This document shows, piece by piece, positions 54,487-62,927 of a stretch of DNA of 64,000 nt. The notes under the pieces are model-generated. The model did no database searches. It was not told the DNA's origin and saw nothing but the letters and a program-made list of their open reading frames with translations. The stretch spans positions 1 through 64,000 of the forward strand of contig DEJS01000021.1 of the NCBI GenBank assembly GCA_002353485.1. Direction: 5' to 3'. Source of the DNA: Prevotella sp. UBA2742 (GTDB taxonomy: Bacteria; Bacteroidota; Bacteroidia; Bacteroidales; Bacteroidaceae). The stretch's first letter is position 1. Each line of letters begins with the position of its first letter. Position numbers and translations under genes: made by a program.

Positions 54487-55263
54487 ATGACAACAGCAAA
54501 TGAGATTACGGCATATATGGAGTCGCTGCACAACGAAGGGCAGCGGCAAATACTAATGCGCTTCTTCAAGACGGGACCGGGTGAATACGGCGAAGGTGAC
54601 GAGTTCCTGGGACTCAAGGTGCCACAAACGCGCGAGGTAGTCAAGGCTGCCAAGGACACGCCGCTCAGCGAAATACCGGCATTGCTGATGTCGCGATGGC
54701 ATGAAGTAAGGCTCTGCGGGCTGCTCTTGATGGTGGCACTCTTTGAAAAACAAGCTACGAGACGATTGGAAAATGATGTCGAAGCCATCCGAAAACGCGA
54801 TGAAATCGTGGAAATGTATCTACAATATGCTGAGCAGGCCAACAACTGGGACTTGGTAGACCTCTCTGCTCCAAAGATTCTGGGACACTGGCTGCTATTG
54901 CCCACCCAGTTAGGGGATAAGATAGCAGTTCTCGATACTTTAGCCGAAAGCAGTTGCCTCTGGCACCAACGTATAAGTATGGTTTGCACCTGGAAAACAT
55001 CCCAGCAAGGCGACCCCTCGTGGTGCCTGCGCTATGCCGAGAAACACCTGCACCACCCTCACGACCTGATGCATAAGGCAGTAGGCTGGATGCTGCGTGA
55101 GATGGGCAAGCGGTGCAGCATGAATCTGCTCCGTGACTTCCTCCGCCAGCATGCCCACGAGATGCCTCGCACCACCCTCCGCTATGCCATCGAGAAAATG
55201 ACAGAGTCAGAACGAAAAGAATGGATGAACTATACTCAAGACACACATGAGAGACTATCCTGA
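54487..55263 (+). CDS. alkD: AlkD-like DNA alkylation repair protein
   Basis: The 258-residue protein has the all-helical HEAT-like fold of AlkD glycosylases, which excise N3- and N7-alkylpurines. Signatures: MRFFKTGPGEYGEGDEFLGL, KVPQTREVVK, WHEVRLCGLLLMV, NNWDLVDLSAPKILG (with the catalytic Asp region), CTWKTSQQGDPSW and HDLMHKAVGWMLREMGKRC. It is the first gene of a short repair operon; the MGMT-type gene starts 17 bases before its end. Confidence 0.93.
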   Translation: MTTANEITAYMESLHNEGQRQILMRFFKTGPGEYGEGDEFLGLKVPQTREVVKAAKDTPLSEIPALLMSRWHEVRLCGLLLMVALFEKQATRRLENDVEAIRKRDEIVEMYLQYAEQANNWDLVDLSAPKILGHWLLLPTQLGDKIAVLDTLAESSCLWHQRISMVCTWKTSQQGDPSWCLRYAEKHLHHPHDLMHKAVGWMLREMGKRCSMNLLRDFLRQHAHEMPRTTLRYAIEKMTESERKEWMNYTQDTHERLS

Positions 55264-55582
55264 TAAAATGCTGCCAGCTCAGGCATTAGCGTTCCAACGT
55301 GACGTGCTGAACATCGTCAGTCAGATACCTCGCGGCCATGTGACCACCTATGGCATCATAGCCGCTTGGGCGGGCTGGCCAACTCATTCGCGTATGGTAG
55401 GACGCACTCTGCGCTATGCACCGGAAGCAGCCTCCCTACCCTGCCATCGCGTGGTTAACAAGCAGGGACGCACAGCTCCAGGATGGAGCCGCCAGCAAGC
55501 ACTTCTGAAAGAAGAAAACGTAACGTTCAAAGCCAATGGCCACGTTGACATGCAGCGACATCTGTGGGAGCCACTGCTATGA
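55247..55582 (+). CDS. MGMT-family methylated-DNA protein-cysteine methyltransferase-like protein
   Basis: The 111-residue protein is the C-terminal DNA-binding half of Ogt/MGMT only. It has QIPRGHVTTYGIIAAWAG, SRMVGRTLRYAPEAASLPCHRV with the acceptor Cys66 in PCHRV, and the Arg finger region (HSRMVGRTL). The Cys separates it from ATL proteins, which have Trp there, so it may be an active but minimal alkyltransferase. It overlaps alkD by 17 bases in another frame, which supports translational coupling and a shared repair role. Confidence 0.9.
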   Translation: MRDYPDKMLPAQALAFQRDVLNIVSQIPRGHVTTYGIIAAWAGWPTHSRMVGRTLRYAPEAASLPCHRVVNKQGRTAPGWSRQQALLKEENVTFKANGHVDMQRHLWEPLL

Positions 55583-55625
55583 AGAATCTTACGTCTATTA
55601 GATAGAAACTATAGAGAAAATTATT

Positions 55626-56954
55626 ATGGAGTCACAAAAAGCCATCTATGATGCCCGGCAACTTGGAACACCACGAATGATGATACTTGGTGTTCAGCAT
55701 CTGTTCGCCATGTTTGGAGCCACGGTGCTCGTACCCCTGCTAACAGGACTGGACGTATCTGTTACCTTGCTCTTTGCAGGAATCGGTACATTGATATTCC
55801 ATTTTATCACCAAATGGAATGTCCCCGCATTCCTTGGCTCTTCGTTTGCCTTTTTGGGAGGCTATGCCTCTGTCAAGGAGTTGGGCGTATCGCAGGGACT
55901 TTCAGAGACGCTGGCCCTCGATTATGCCTGTCTGGGCGTAGCCTGTGCAGGACTATTGTATTTTGTCATGGCGGCATTGATCAAGTCGTTTGGCGTTAAG
56001 AAGATATTGCAGTATTTCCCACCAGTTGTCACAGGTCCGATTGTTATTGCCATTGGCTTGGTGCTCTCTGGTTCGGCCATCGCCAACTGTCAGACCAACT
56101 GGCTGCTGGCAATCATCTCCATCGTCACCGTCATTGGATCATCTATTTGGGGCAAGGGTATCATCAAGATCATCCCTGTACTTTTGGGTGTGATAGTATC
56201 TTACGTCATTGCAGCCTGTCTAGGCGAGGTAGATTTCTCACCGCTCAGCCAGGCACCCTTGCTGGGATTCCCTATACATAAGGAGCAGACGATACTGGCC
56301 GTGTTTGAAGACGGCAACTCGACATTGATGGTCTCAACCATCCTTGCCATCATGCCTATTGCCTTTGCCACTATCATGGAACACATAGGCGATATGTTTG
56401 CCATCAGTTCAACGGTTGGCAAGGATTTCCTCACTGATCCCGGCCTACATCGTACGTTGACAGGCGATGGCGTGGCAACTGCTGTGGCATCCATTTTCGG
56501 AGCCCCTGCCAACACCACATACGGCGAGAATACCGGTGTGCTGAACCTTACCAAGGTGTTCGATCCGAAGGTGATCAGGATTGCAGCATGTCTTGCCATC
56601 ATTCTGGCTTTCTGTCCAAAGTTTGCCTGCCTGGTCCAACTGATGCCGGCTGCTACTATTGGTGGTGTCAGTCTGATTCTGTACGGCATGATTTCTGCTG
56701 TCGGTGTGCGTAACCTCGTAGAGGAGAAAGTAGATCTGAAGAGCTCGCGCAACGTGTTTGTTGCAGCACTCATCCTGGTGCTTGCCATCGGTGTAAAATA
56801 CGGTGCCAACGACGACATTGCCATCGGCCCCATCCATCTTTCCGGCCTGGCCATAGCAGCCATAGTAGGAATCTTCCTCAATGCCATCATGCCCGTCAAG
56901 CTTGGCATGAAAGTAAAATCATTCAAGGGAAAAGAGAAATCATCACTATCTTGA
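55626..56954 (+). CDS. uraA: Uracil/xanthine permease (NCS2 family, UraA-like)
   Basis: The 442-residue inner-membrane protein has about 14 segments and NCS2 signatures: LGVQHLFAMFGATVLVPLLTG, KWNVPAFLGSSFAFLGGYAS, YFPPVVTGPIVIAIGL, MEHIGDMFAISSTVGKDFLTD (substrate Glu in the TM8 loop) and TTYGENTGVLNLTKVFDP (TM10). It imports uracil with protons. It follows the MGMT gene by 43 bases without a clear promoter, so it may be part of the same transcript. Its last nine bases overlap the convergent transposase gene. Confidence 0.93.
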   Translation: MESQKAIYDARQLGTPRMMILGVQHLFAMFGATVLVPLLTGLDVSVTLLFAGIGTLIFHFITKWNVPAFLGSSFAFLGGYASVKELGVSQGLSETLALDYACLGVACAGLLYFVMAALIKSFGVKKILQYFPPVVTGPIVIAIGLVLSGSAIANCQTNWLLAIISIVTVIGSSIWGKGIIKIIPVLLGVIVSYVIAACLGEVDFSPLSQAPLLGFPIHKEQTILAVFEDGNSTLMVSTILAIMPIAFATIMEHIGDMFAISSTVGKDFLTDPGLHRTLTGDGVATAVASIFGAPANTTYGENTGVLNLTKVFDPKVIRIAACLAIILAFCPKFACLVQLMPAATIGGVSLILYGMISAVGVRNLVEEKVDLKSSRNVFVAALILVLAIGVKYGANDDIAIGPIHLSGLAIAAIVGIFLNAIMPVKLGMKVKSFKGKEKSSLS

Positions 56955-58076
56955 TTTCTTTAGCTCTCCATAATTGACAATGCGCATCTCGGCAACCGAA
57001 CAGACCTCACGGGCATAATCGTTGAGCTGATGGAACCCGGCATAGTCAGAGCTGTCGTCAACCTGCCAAGGAGCAAGTATCAGCAGATAACCAGCTGCAC
57101 AGGCATAGAAACGGCGCTGCGAGGGTTTCCAGTATTCGCCGATAGGGTCTTTCTGCAGTAGAATCAGTGGCAAACAGGCATCAAGGGCATCGCTGACCAC
57201 CTGTTGTTCACCCTTCGAGATACCTGGCGTAACGAGTACCGTGCCCTCCTCAGCTACACGCAGCAGTCGGGCATGCTCTTGATGAAAAGCCTCTGTAAGC
57301 TCCGTAGGCTGTCCTGTAGCCTTATCCCTGCGATGAAAGAACACCTGCTCCTTGATGGGATATTTTAACAGAAAGAGGTTGCCAAAGGCAGCATACTCAC
57401 GGCCCGCTATCCACAGATGCAACTGGCGTTCCATCAGACGTGGGCATTCCTGCCTTATACGGGCCCGCAGTGGGTTTTCGTCCATATAGCGCTTGATATT
57501 CTCCAGCATGCCCGGTCGGTTGATGATGCGGTCGTGGTAGCCCTGTTCGTAAAGCACAGACCGATTACCCGAGGGAGAAGCCTCGGGCACAGCAGCATCT
57601 TCCGCTGCTGTAGTGCTTGGCGTTTCTCCGCCAAGCCGCCCCACCTGCTCGTCCTGCCACCGCCACCAAGCACGTGAGCACCCCGTCTTAAAACCACGCA
57701 CCACATGGCCCAGATGCTTACCTTGCGGCAGCGGAGCATTCACCCTCACCAACATATGGATATGATCTGGCATGATAGCCACCCGCCATACCTCCAACAT
57801 CGGATAAAAGCGATGTATCTTCGGCACTTCTTCCTCCAGCACCCGCCGTCCCAATTCCGATAGCGTCACATGCGGAGCCTCGCTGCTTCCAGGCCGTCCT
57901 TTTGCACTGCCCACAATAGTCCCAAAGAGCCGCTGACGGCCCTCTATCACCATCGTCAGCATATACAGACCCGGCTCATGATAGTCGTGCCAATACGACC
58001 GCCTATGTTGATGGTGGATGGTCTCGCGCCGGAACCGCCCACCGTTGTTATTATCCGTTTCTCCCTTGTCTGTCAT
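56946..58076 (-). CDS. REP-associated-type HUH transposase (RAYT) with C-terminal Rossmann-like domain
   Basis: The 376-residue protein joins two parts. Residues about 25-240 are a Y1/HUH transposase of the IS200-related RAYT class: RSYWHDYHEPGLYMLTMV, EVWRVAIMPDHIHMLVRV with the HUH pair His105/His107, and Tyr197 in ENIKRYMDENPLRA as the likely nucleophile. Residues about 245-345 (EEGTVLVTPGISKGEQQVVS, LPLILLQ, YACAAGYLLILAPW) look like a DprA/SLOG-type nucleotide-binding fold; this is inference from pattern only. Residues 148-170 are a linker coded by three perfect hairpins. There is no TnpB and no terminal inverted repeat, as expected for a domesticated single-copy RAYT. Confidence 0.85.
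   Translation of the reverse strand: MTDKGETDNNNGGRFRRETIHHQHRRSYWHDYHEPGLYMLTMVIEGRQRLFGTIVGSAKGRPGSSEAPHVTLSELGRRVLEEEVPKIHRFYPMLEVWRVAIMPDHIHMLVRVNAPLPQGKHLGHVVRGFKTGCSRAWWRWQDEQVGRLGGETPSTTAAEDAAVPEASPSGNRSVLYEQGYHDRIINRPGMLENIKRYMDENPLRARIRQECPRLMERQLHLWIAGREYAAFGNLFLLKYPIKEQVFFHRRDKATGQPTELTEAFHQEHARLLRVAEEGTVLVTPGISKGEQQVVSDALDACLPLILLQKDPIGEYWKPSQRRFYACAAGYLLILAPWQVDDSSDYAGFHQLNDYAREVCSVAEMRIVNYGELKKSR
57568..57636. repeat. Three consecutive hairpins inside the RAYT gene
   Basis: CCCGAGG/CCTCGGG (57568-57587), ACAGCAGC/GCTGCTGT (57589-57611) and GCTTGGCG/CGCCAAGC (57615-57636) are perfect stems with loops of 6, 7 and 6 bases. Together they span 69 bp, 23 codons, and encode the linker before the catalytic Tyr domain. 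Confidence 0.9.
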
Positions 58077-58164
58077 ACATCGTTAATAAAACACGATGCA
58101 AAAGTAGCAATTATTTCTAATAAAGCAAGCCACTACAAACAAAAAAATTCGTATTTTCTTACGA

Positions 58165-58680
58165 CTAATAAGTAGCAACCTTTTCGCGAGAAAAATCCGC
58201 TTGTTCTGCATGGAAAGCATTCATCAGCAATTCAAGGAGATGAATGTTCAGATAGAAATTGTCGCGTCCCATTTTCATTTTGGAAAGAATACCTGCATCA
58301 ACTAACTGATTCAGATAAAGTTCCCCCCTATCTTCTGTTTGTGCGCCATCATCAATTCCTTGATAGACTTAATAAGGACGATTGTTTCTATAGAGGTTTC
58401 CTCAATACCTTTCAGCATAAACAGTATCCAGTCAACCCATAGCAGGTCTTGAAGCACCAAGTATAGGATATTTCACTCTATCAAATCCATGCAACAAAGC
58501 ATCTACATAGCTTTTCACCTCCTTTGCCGCAGGAGTCATACTACCAGTAAAGGAATGTTCGGCCTTGTAAAGTTCATCGTGAGTAGTGATAATACTCTCC
58601 ACTGCCAAGCTGTCTTTCGCTTCTTGAAGTGAAAGCGTATTGATTAAAATAGCCGTATTAGGAATTGACTGTACGTAATA
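58165..58680 (-). pseudogene. Broken Fic-family gene
   Basis: The minus strand carries two recognisable pieces in different frames. The upstream piece reads SIPNTAILINTLSLQEAKDS, then AVESIITTHDELYKAEHSFT, the Fic N-terminal domain. The downstream piece reads LNQLVDAGILSKMKMGRDNF, then YLNIHLLELLMNAFHAEQAD and ends at a TAG (58165-58167), matching the Fic C-terminal helix-turn-helix. The catalytic HPFxxGNGR core is absent and there are stops and frameshifts between. The first 40 or so residues are missing too. It cannot make an active AMPylase. Confidence 0.82.
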
Positions 58681-58821
58681 CTATTTTGCCTACAAATATA
58701 CAATAATCCGATTTTCTTTCTATATCAGCCCACAATATAGCAAATCTCTTTCTATATTTTTAAACGCAACAGTACTTAGCAAAAAGAAACCTCAGCAAAT
58801 AAGTTACCTTCTGAGTCATCA

Positions 58822-59151
58822 TTATTCAAACATTCCTAATTTCAATGCTAACCATGTTGACAACCAAGCTGCCATAAACATGGCTATTGGAAGAACTAAA
58901 GTGTTGAACAAAAACACCAAGGAGCACACTTCTTTCTTGGCAAAGAAGAGAAAAAGACTAATCACAGCGTTGATAGCTCCACAAAAGAGAGCAAAGAAGA
59001 GAACAGTCAATCCGTCTTGAGAATGAACAGGGCAAAAGAAAAAGTAGATAATAATTATCGCATCAAACAATAAAAGCATAACAGGACAGTTGAAAAGCTT
59101 TGGATGACTCGATATATAGTGACGGAATTGATGATACAAATGATTCTCCAT
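58822..59151 (-). CDS. Small membrane protein of unknown function
   Basis: The 109-residue protein has about three hydrophobic segments (LFNCPVMLLLFDAIIIIYFF, LTVLFFALFCGAINAVISLF, LVFLFNTLVLPIAMFMAAWL). I do not recognise a family. ATG 59151 is chosen: the frame stays open further upstream, but that would run through the frdB terminator hairpin. The region is AT-rich, unlike the flanking frd genes. No -7 box is clear. Confidence 0.6.
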   Translation of the reverse strand: MENHLYHQFRHYISSHPKLFNCPVMLLLFDAIIIIYFFFCPVHSQDGLTVLFFALFCGAINAVISLFLFFAKKEVCSLVFLFNTLVLPIAMFMAAWLSTWLALKLGMFE

Positions 59152-59183
59152 AGCCTCTTGTATCAAAATATATATATAAAATA

Positions 59184-59225
59184 AGGATAGGGATTCCTCT
59201 ATAAGAACTAAGGAATCCCTATCCT
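59184..59225 (-). terminator. Intrinsic terminator of the frd operon
   Basis: AGGATAGGGATTCC (59184-59197) and GGAATCCCTATCCT (59212-59225) form a perfect 14-bp stem with a 14-base loop. In the minus direction the stem is followed by TATTTTATATATATA, and it lies 13 bases after the frdB stop. Confidence 0.85.
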
Positions 59226-59237
59226 GTAATGATGAAA

Positions 59238-59996
59238 TTAGTCGGCAATCTTGGCCTTCAGCATCTCGCGGTTGAGGCGGGCGATGTTGGCGATGGTCTC
59301 GTTCTTGGGGCATACAGCCTCGCAAGCACGAGTGTTGGTACAGTTGCCGAAGCCCAGCTCGTCCATCTTGGCAATCATGTTCTTCACACGGCGGGCAGCC
59401 TCTACACGGCCCTGAGGAAGCAGGGCGAGCTGAGATACCTTAGACGATACGAAGAGCATGGCAGAGCCGTTCTTACAAGCTGCTACACAAGCACCGCAGC
59501 CGATGCAGCTGGCGCAGTCCATAGCCTCGTCGGCATCCTCCTTGGGGATAAGGATGGCGTTGGCATCCTGAGCCTGACCAGTACGGATGGTGGTGTAACC
59601 GCCAGCCTGGATAATCTTATCGAAGGCGTTACGGTCAACCATACAGTCCTTGATGACGGGGAAGGCAGCAGAGCGCCAAGGCTCGACGGTGATGACATCA
59701 CCATCGTTGAAGCGGCGCATATAGAGCTGACAGGTGGTGGCACCACGCTCCGTCTTGCCGTGAGGCGTTCCGTTGATGTAGAGTGAGCACATGCCGCAGA
59801 TACCCTCGCGGCAGTCGTGGTCGAACACGAAGGGCTCCTTGCCCTCGTTGATGAGCTCCTCGTTCAGGATGTCGAGCATCTCAAGGAATGAGGTGTCATC
59901 GGGGATGTCGTGCATTTCGTGCGTATCGAAGTGACCCGCATCTTTCGGACCATTCTGACGCCAAAATTTAATAGTGAAACTTATATTCTTAGCCAT
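59238..59996 (-). CDS. frdB: Fumarate reductase/succinate dehydrogenase iron-sulfur subunit
   Basis: The 252-residue subunit carries electrons between the flavoprotein and the membrane cytochrome. [2Fe-2S] motif: [19 protein letters not shown] plus Cys in [10 protein letters not shown]. [4Fe-4S] and [3Fe-4S] ligands lie in [17 protein letters not shown] and [12 protein letters not shown]. It follows frdA by five bases in the frdC-A-B operon and ends before a terminator. In Prevotella-type anaerobes the complex usually works as fumarate reductase with menaquinol, making succinate. Confidence 0.96.
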   Translation of the reverse strand: MAKNISFTIKFWRQNGPKDAGHFDTHEMHDIPDDTSFLEMLDILNEELINEGKEPFVFDHDCREGICGMCSLYINGTPHGKTERGATTCQLYMRRFNDGDVITVEPWRSAAFPVIKDCMVDRNAFDKIIQAGGYTTIRTGQAQDANAILIPKEDADEAMDCASCIGCGACVAACKNGSAMLFVSSKVSQLALLPQGRVEAARRVKNMIAKMDELGFGNCTNTRACEAVCPKNETIANIARLNREMLKAKIAD

Positions 59997-60001
59997 AGTC
60001 T

Positions 60002-61981
60002 TTAATTCTTATAATTACGGGTTTGTACTTTGATTGCTTCATACTCCAGCGGCTCCTTGATGAGCTCAGGCTCATTGCCCTTGCCCTTGTACTCCCAGCA
60101 GCCTACGTAGAAGTAGTTCTCATCGTCGCGCTTGGCCTCGCCTTCCTCCGTCTGGTATTCCTCGCGGAAGTGACCACCACAGCTCTCATTACGAGAGAGG
60201 GCATCGAATGCCACGAGCTGACCCATGGTGAAGAAGTCACGCAGGTGGATAGCCTTGTCGAGCTCTACGTTCAGACCCTCCTTCGTGCCAGGCACGAACA
60301 GGTTGGTGTCGAATTCCTTCTCCAGTTCGTGCATCTTCTTCAGACCCGTCTTCAAGCCCTCAGCGGTGCGGCCCATGCCGACATACTCCCACATGATGTG
60401 ACCGAGCTCCTTATGGATAGAGTCAACAGAACGCTTACCCTTGATGTTCATCAGACGGTCAATCTCTGCGGCAACACCCTTCTCAGCCTCATCGAACTCA
60501 GGACGGTCTGTGGGAACCTTCGGCCATACAGCCTGGTCGGCCAGGTAGTTCTGGATGGTGTAAGGCAGCACGAAGTAACCGTCGGCCAAGCCCTGCATCA
60601 GCGCCGAAGCACCGAGGCGGTTAGCACCGTGATCAGAGAAGTTACACTCACCGATAGCGAACAGACCAGGAATGGTGGTCTGCAGCTCGTAGTCCACCCA
60701 GATACCACCCATCGTGTAGTGGATAGCAGGATAGATCATCATCGGCTTGTAGTACTTCACGCCGTTGATCTCGTTGGCTACGTCGCCAGGGAATACGTCG
60801 GTAATCTCCTCGTACATCTCGAAGAGGTTGCCGTAACGCTGCATGATGACATCCAGACCGAGACGGTTGATAGACTCCGAGAAGTCGAGGAACACAGCCA
60901 GACCCGTATTGTTCACACCGTAGCCCTTGTCGCAACGCTCCTTGGCGGCACGGCTGGCAACGTCACGAGGCACGAGGTTACCGAATGCCGGATAGCGGCG
61001 CTCCAGATAGTAGTCGCGATCCTCCTCTGGAATCTCCCAGCCCTGCTTCGTACCAGCCTGCAGAGCCTTGGCATCCTCCAGCTTCTTGGGCACCCAGATA
61101 CGGCCGTCGTTACGCAGCGACTCAGACATCAGCGTCAGCTTCGACTGCTTGTCGCCATGAACGGGGATACAGGTGGGGTGAATCTGCACGTAAGAGGGGT
61201 TAGCAAAGTAAGCACCCTTACGATAGCACTGAACGGCAGCCGTGCAGTTGCAACCCATAGCGTTGGTAGAGAGGAAGTAGGTGTTACCATAACCACCCGT
61301 AGCGATAACCACAGCGTTTGCAGAGAAGCGCTCCAGCTTGCCCGTTACCAGGTTCTTGGCGATGATACCACGGGCACGTCCGTCAACAATCACCACATCC
61401 TCCATCTCGTAGCGGGTATAGAGCTTCACCTTCTTGGCCTGCACCTGTGCACTCAGCGAAGAGTAGGCACCCAGCAACAACTGCTGACCGGTCTGACCCT
61501 TGGCATAGAACGTACGGCTCACCTGAGCACCACCGAACGAGCGGTTGGCCAGCATGCCGCCATACTCACGGGCAAAGGGAACACCCTGAGCCACGCACTG
61601 GTCGATGATATTGTTAGACACCTCAGCCAGACGATACACGTTGGCCTCGCGGGCACGATAGTCACCACCCTTCACGGTGTCATAGAACAGACGATAGACC
61701 GAGTCACCATCGTTCTGATAGTTCTTGGCGGCATTGATACCACCCTGTGCGGCGATGGAGTGCGCACGGCGGGGTGAGTCCTGAATGCAGAGGTTAATCA
61801 CGTTGAAACCCATCTCGCCCAGTGAGGCAGCAGCCGATGCACCAGCAAGACCTGTACCTACTACAATGACGTCGAGCTTCAGCTTGTTCTTCGGGTTGAC
61901 GAGACGCTGATGAGCCTTATATTCCTTCCATTTCTCAGGCACTGGTCCTGCAGGAATCTTTGAATCTAATACTTTAGCCAT
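60002..61981 (-). CDS. frdA: Fumarate reductase/succinate dehydrogenase flavoprotein subunit
   Basis: The 659-residue subunit catalyses fumarate/succinate interconversion. The FAD motif is [20 protein letters not shown], and the covalent-FAD His lies in [18 protein letters not shown]. Active-site stretches are [23 protein letters not shown] and [20 protein letters not shown], and the C-terminal end has [19 protein letters not shown]. The size (about 660) and the single cytochrome subunit fit the Bacteroidota/B-type complex. The spacer before it is a four-unit 8-bp repeat. Confidence 0.96.
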   Translation of the reverse strand: MAKVLDSKIPAGPVPEKWKEYKAHQRLVNPKNKLKLDVIVVGTGLAGASAAASLGEMGFNVINLCIQDSPRRAHSIAAQGGINAAKNYQNDGDSVYRLFYDTVKGGDYRAREANVYRLAEVSNNIIDQCVAQGVPFAREYGGMLANRSFGGAQVSRTFYAKGQTGQQLLLGAYSSLSAQVQAKKVKLYTRYEMEDVVIVDGRARGIIAKNLVTGKLERFSANAVVIATGGYGNTYFLSTNAMGCNCTAAVQCYRKGAYFANPSYVQIHPTCIPVHGDKQSKLTLMSESLRNDGRIWVPKKLEDAKALQAGTKQGWEIPEEDRDYYLERRYPAFGNLVPRDVASRAAKERCDKGYGVNNTGLAVFLDFSESINRLGLDVIMQRYGNLFEMYEEITDVFPGDVANEINGVKYYKPMMIYPAIHYTMGGIWVDYELQTTIPGLFAIGECNFSDHGANRLGASALMQGLADGYFVLPYTIQNYLADQAVWPKVPTDRPEFDEAEKGVAAEIDRLMNIKGKRSVDSIHKELGHIMWEYVGMGRTAEGLKTGLKKMHELEKEFDTNLFVPGTKEGLNVELDKAIHLRDFFTMGQLVAFDALSRNESCGGHFREEYQTEEGEAKRDDENYFYVGCWEYKGKGNEPELIKEPLEYEAIKVQTRNYKN

Positions 61982-61988
61982 AGTTGTA

Positions 61989-62020
61989 TTTTACAATTTG
62001 ACGATTTTACGATTTTACGA
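61989..62020. repeat. 8-bp tandem repeat in the frdC-frdA spacer
   Basis: Four 8-bp units run without gap: TTTTACAA, TTTGACGA, TTTTACGA, TTTTACGA (plus strand). They fill most of the 43-base spacer between frdC and frdA. Confidence 0.75.
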
Positions 62021-62024
62021 TTGA

Positions 62025-62738
62025 TTAGCAGCCAGCAAAGGTATAGAGGCTGGGAGCGCACTTGAAGGCAAAGGCCAGGATGACTACGAGGAAGCCCAGC
62101 ATGAGCAGAGACACGTAGCACAGACCAATCCACTGGATGCGCTTCTGCCAAATCTTACCGCTGGCACCAAGGGTGTGCAGAGCCGACCAGAAACCGTGAG
62201 CCAAGTGGAACCAGATGGCACAGATCCAGATGATGTAGATTACCACGTTGACGGGGTCGCCGAAGGTGTCGATGATGAAGGCAAAGCCATCGGTGGGCAG
62301 ATGACCACTCGTTGTACCGATAATCTCAGCCAACATCATCTTGCTCCAGAAGTGATACAGGTGGAGCAGCAGACCGCAGAGGATAATCAAGCCCAGCACC
62401 AGCATGTTGGTAGAGGCCCAACCCTCAGCGACATCCAGCAGGCCGTTCTTGTTAGTAGTAGTAGCCACATCGTAGCGGTTCTCGCCACGCGCCTTACGGT
62501 TCTGAGCCGTCAGGATGAAGGCATAGACGATGTGAATAAGTGCCAGGGCGGCCAGACCCAGTGTTGCCACGACGGCATACCAGTTGGCACCCAGCAGTTC
62601 GCAAATCATGTTGTAAGCCTCACCCGAGAAAATGGCGACGATGTTCATTCCACAATGGAATGTGAGGAACGCAATCAGCGCCAAACCGGTGACAGACATT
62701 ACAACCTTTCTACCGATTGATGAATTAATTAACCACAT
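62025..62738 (-). CDS. frdC: Succinate dehydrogenase/fumarate reductase cytochrome b subunit
   Basis: The 237-residue membrane anchor has five hydrophobic segments (KVVMSVTGLALIAFLTFHCG, ANWYAVVATLGLAALALIHI, TNMLVLGLIILCGLLLHLYH, VVIYIIWICAIWFHLAHGFW, LCYVSLLMLGFLVVILAFAF) with several His that fit heme ligands. It anchors FrdAB and passes electrons from menaquinol. It is the first gene of the operon and has a consensus promoter 75 bases upstream, overlapped by a palindrome. Confidence 0.93.
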   Translation of the reverse strand: MWLINSSIGRKVVMSVTGLALIAFLTFHCGMNIVAIFSGEAYNMICELLGANWYAVVATLGLAALALIHIVYAFILTAQNRKARGENRYDVATTTNKNGLLDVAEGWASTNMLVLGLIILCGLLLHLYHFWSKMMLAEIIGTTSGHLPTDGFAFIIDTFGDPVNVVIYIIWICAIWFHLAHGFWSALHTLGASGKIWQKRIQWIGLCYVSLLMLGFLVVILAFAFKCAPSLYTFAGC

Positions 62739-62812
62739 AAAATGAATTTAAATTATTAATAATTTGAACTTGAATTACTTGATAATAGGTATCACGCGTA
62801 CGTTTTAGGCTA

Positions 62813-62844
62813 CAAAGGTACTATAAAATTATGAATTACGCAAA
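62813..62844 (-). promoter_or_regulatory. Full promoter of the frdCAB operon
   Basis: On the minus strand TTTG (62844-62841) and TACCTTTG (62820-62813) are 20 bases apart. The leader to the frdC start is about 70 bases. Confidence 0.82.
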
Positions 62845-62852
62845 CGTTTTCG
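62839..62852. promoter_or_regulatory. AAACGTTT palindrome overlapping the frd -33 box
   Basis: CGCAAACGTTTTCG has a perfect AAACGTTT core and is palindromic over 14 bases except for one pair. It shares the CGCAAACGTTT half with the LacI-type site at 10552-10567 and covers the -33 box, so a bound protein would block RNA polymerase. Which protein binds is not known. Confidence 0.5.
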
Positions 62853-62927
62853 TTATGAAATGCACTATTTATACAAAATATGCATTATTAATAAATAACC
62901 AAAAGCCCCACAAGAGAAGAGCGTCTA

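Noticed and set aside
55247..55582. ATL (alkyltransferase-like) protein
   Set aside because: The acceptor position is Cys in PCHRV, not the Trp of ATL proteins.
56946..58076. Complete IS200/IS605 insertion sequence
   Set aside because: No TnpB, no clear left or right subterminal ends, and the protein is RAYT-like with an extra domain, so it is better treated as a domesticated gene.
58165..58680. Functional Fic toxin or toxin-antitoxin module
   Set aside because: The catalytic motif is missing and the frame is broken at several places.
59152..59325. Longer start for the small membrane protein
   Set aside because: The extension would run through the frdB terminator and into frdB in antisense; its residues are unlike a membrane protein start.
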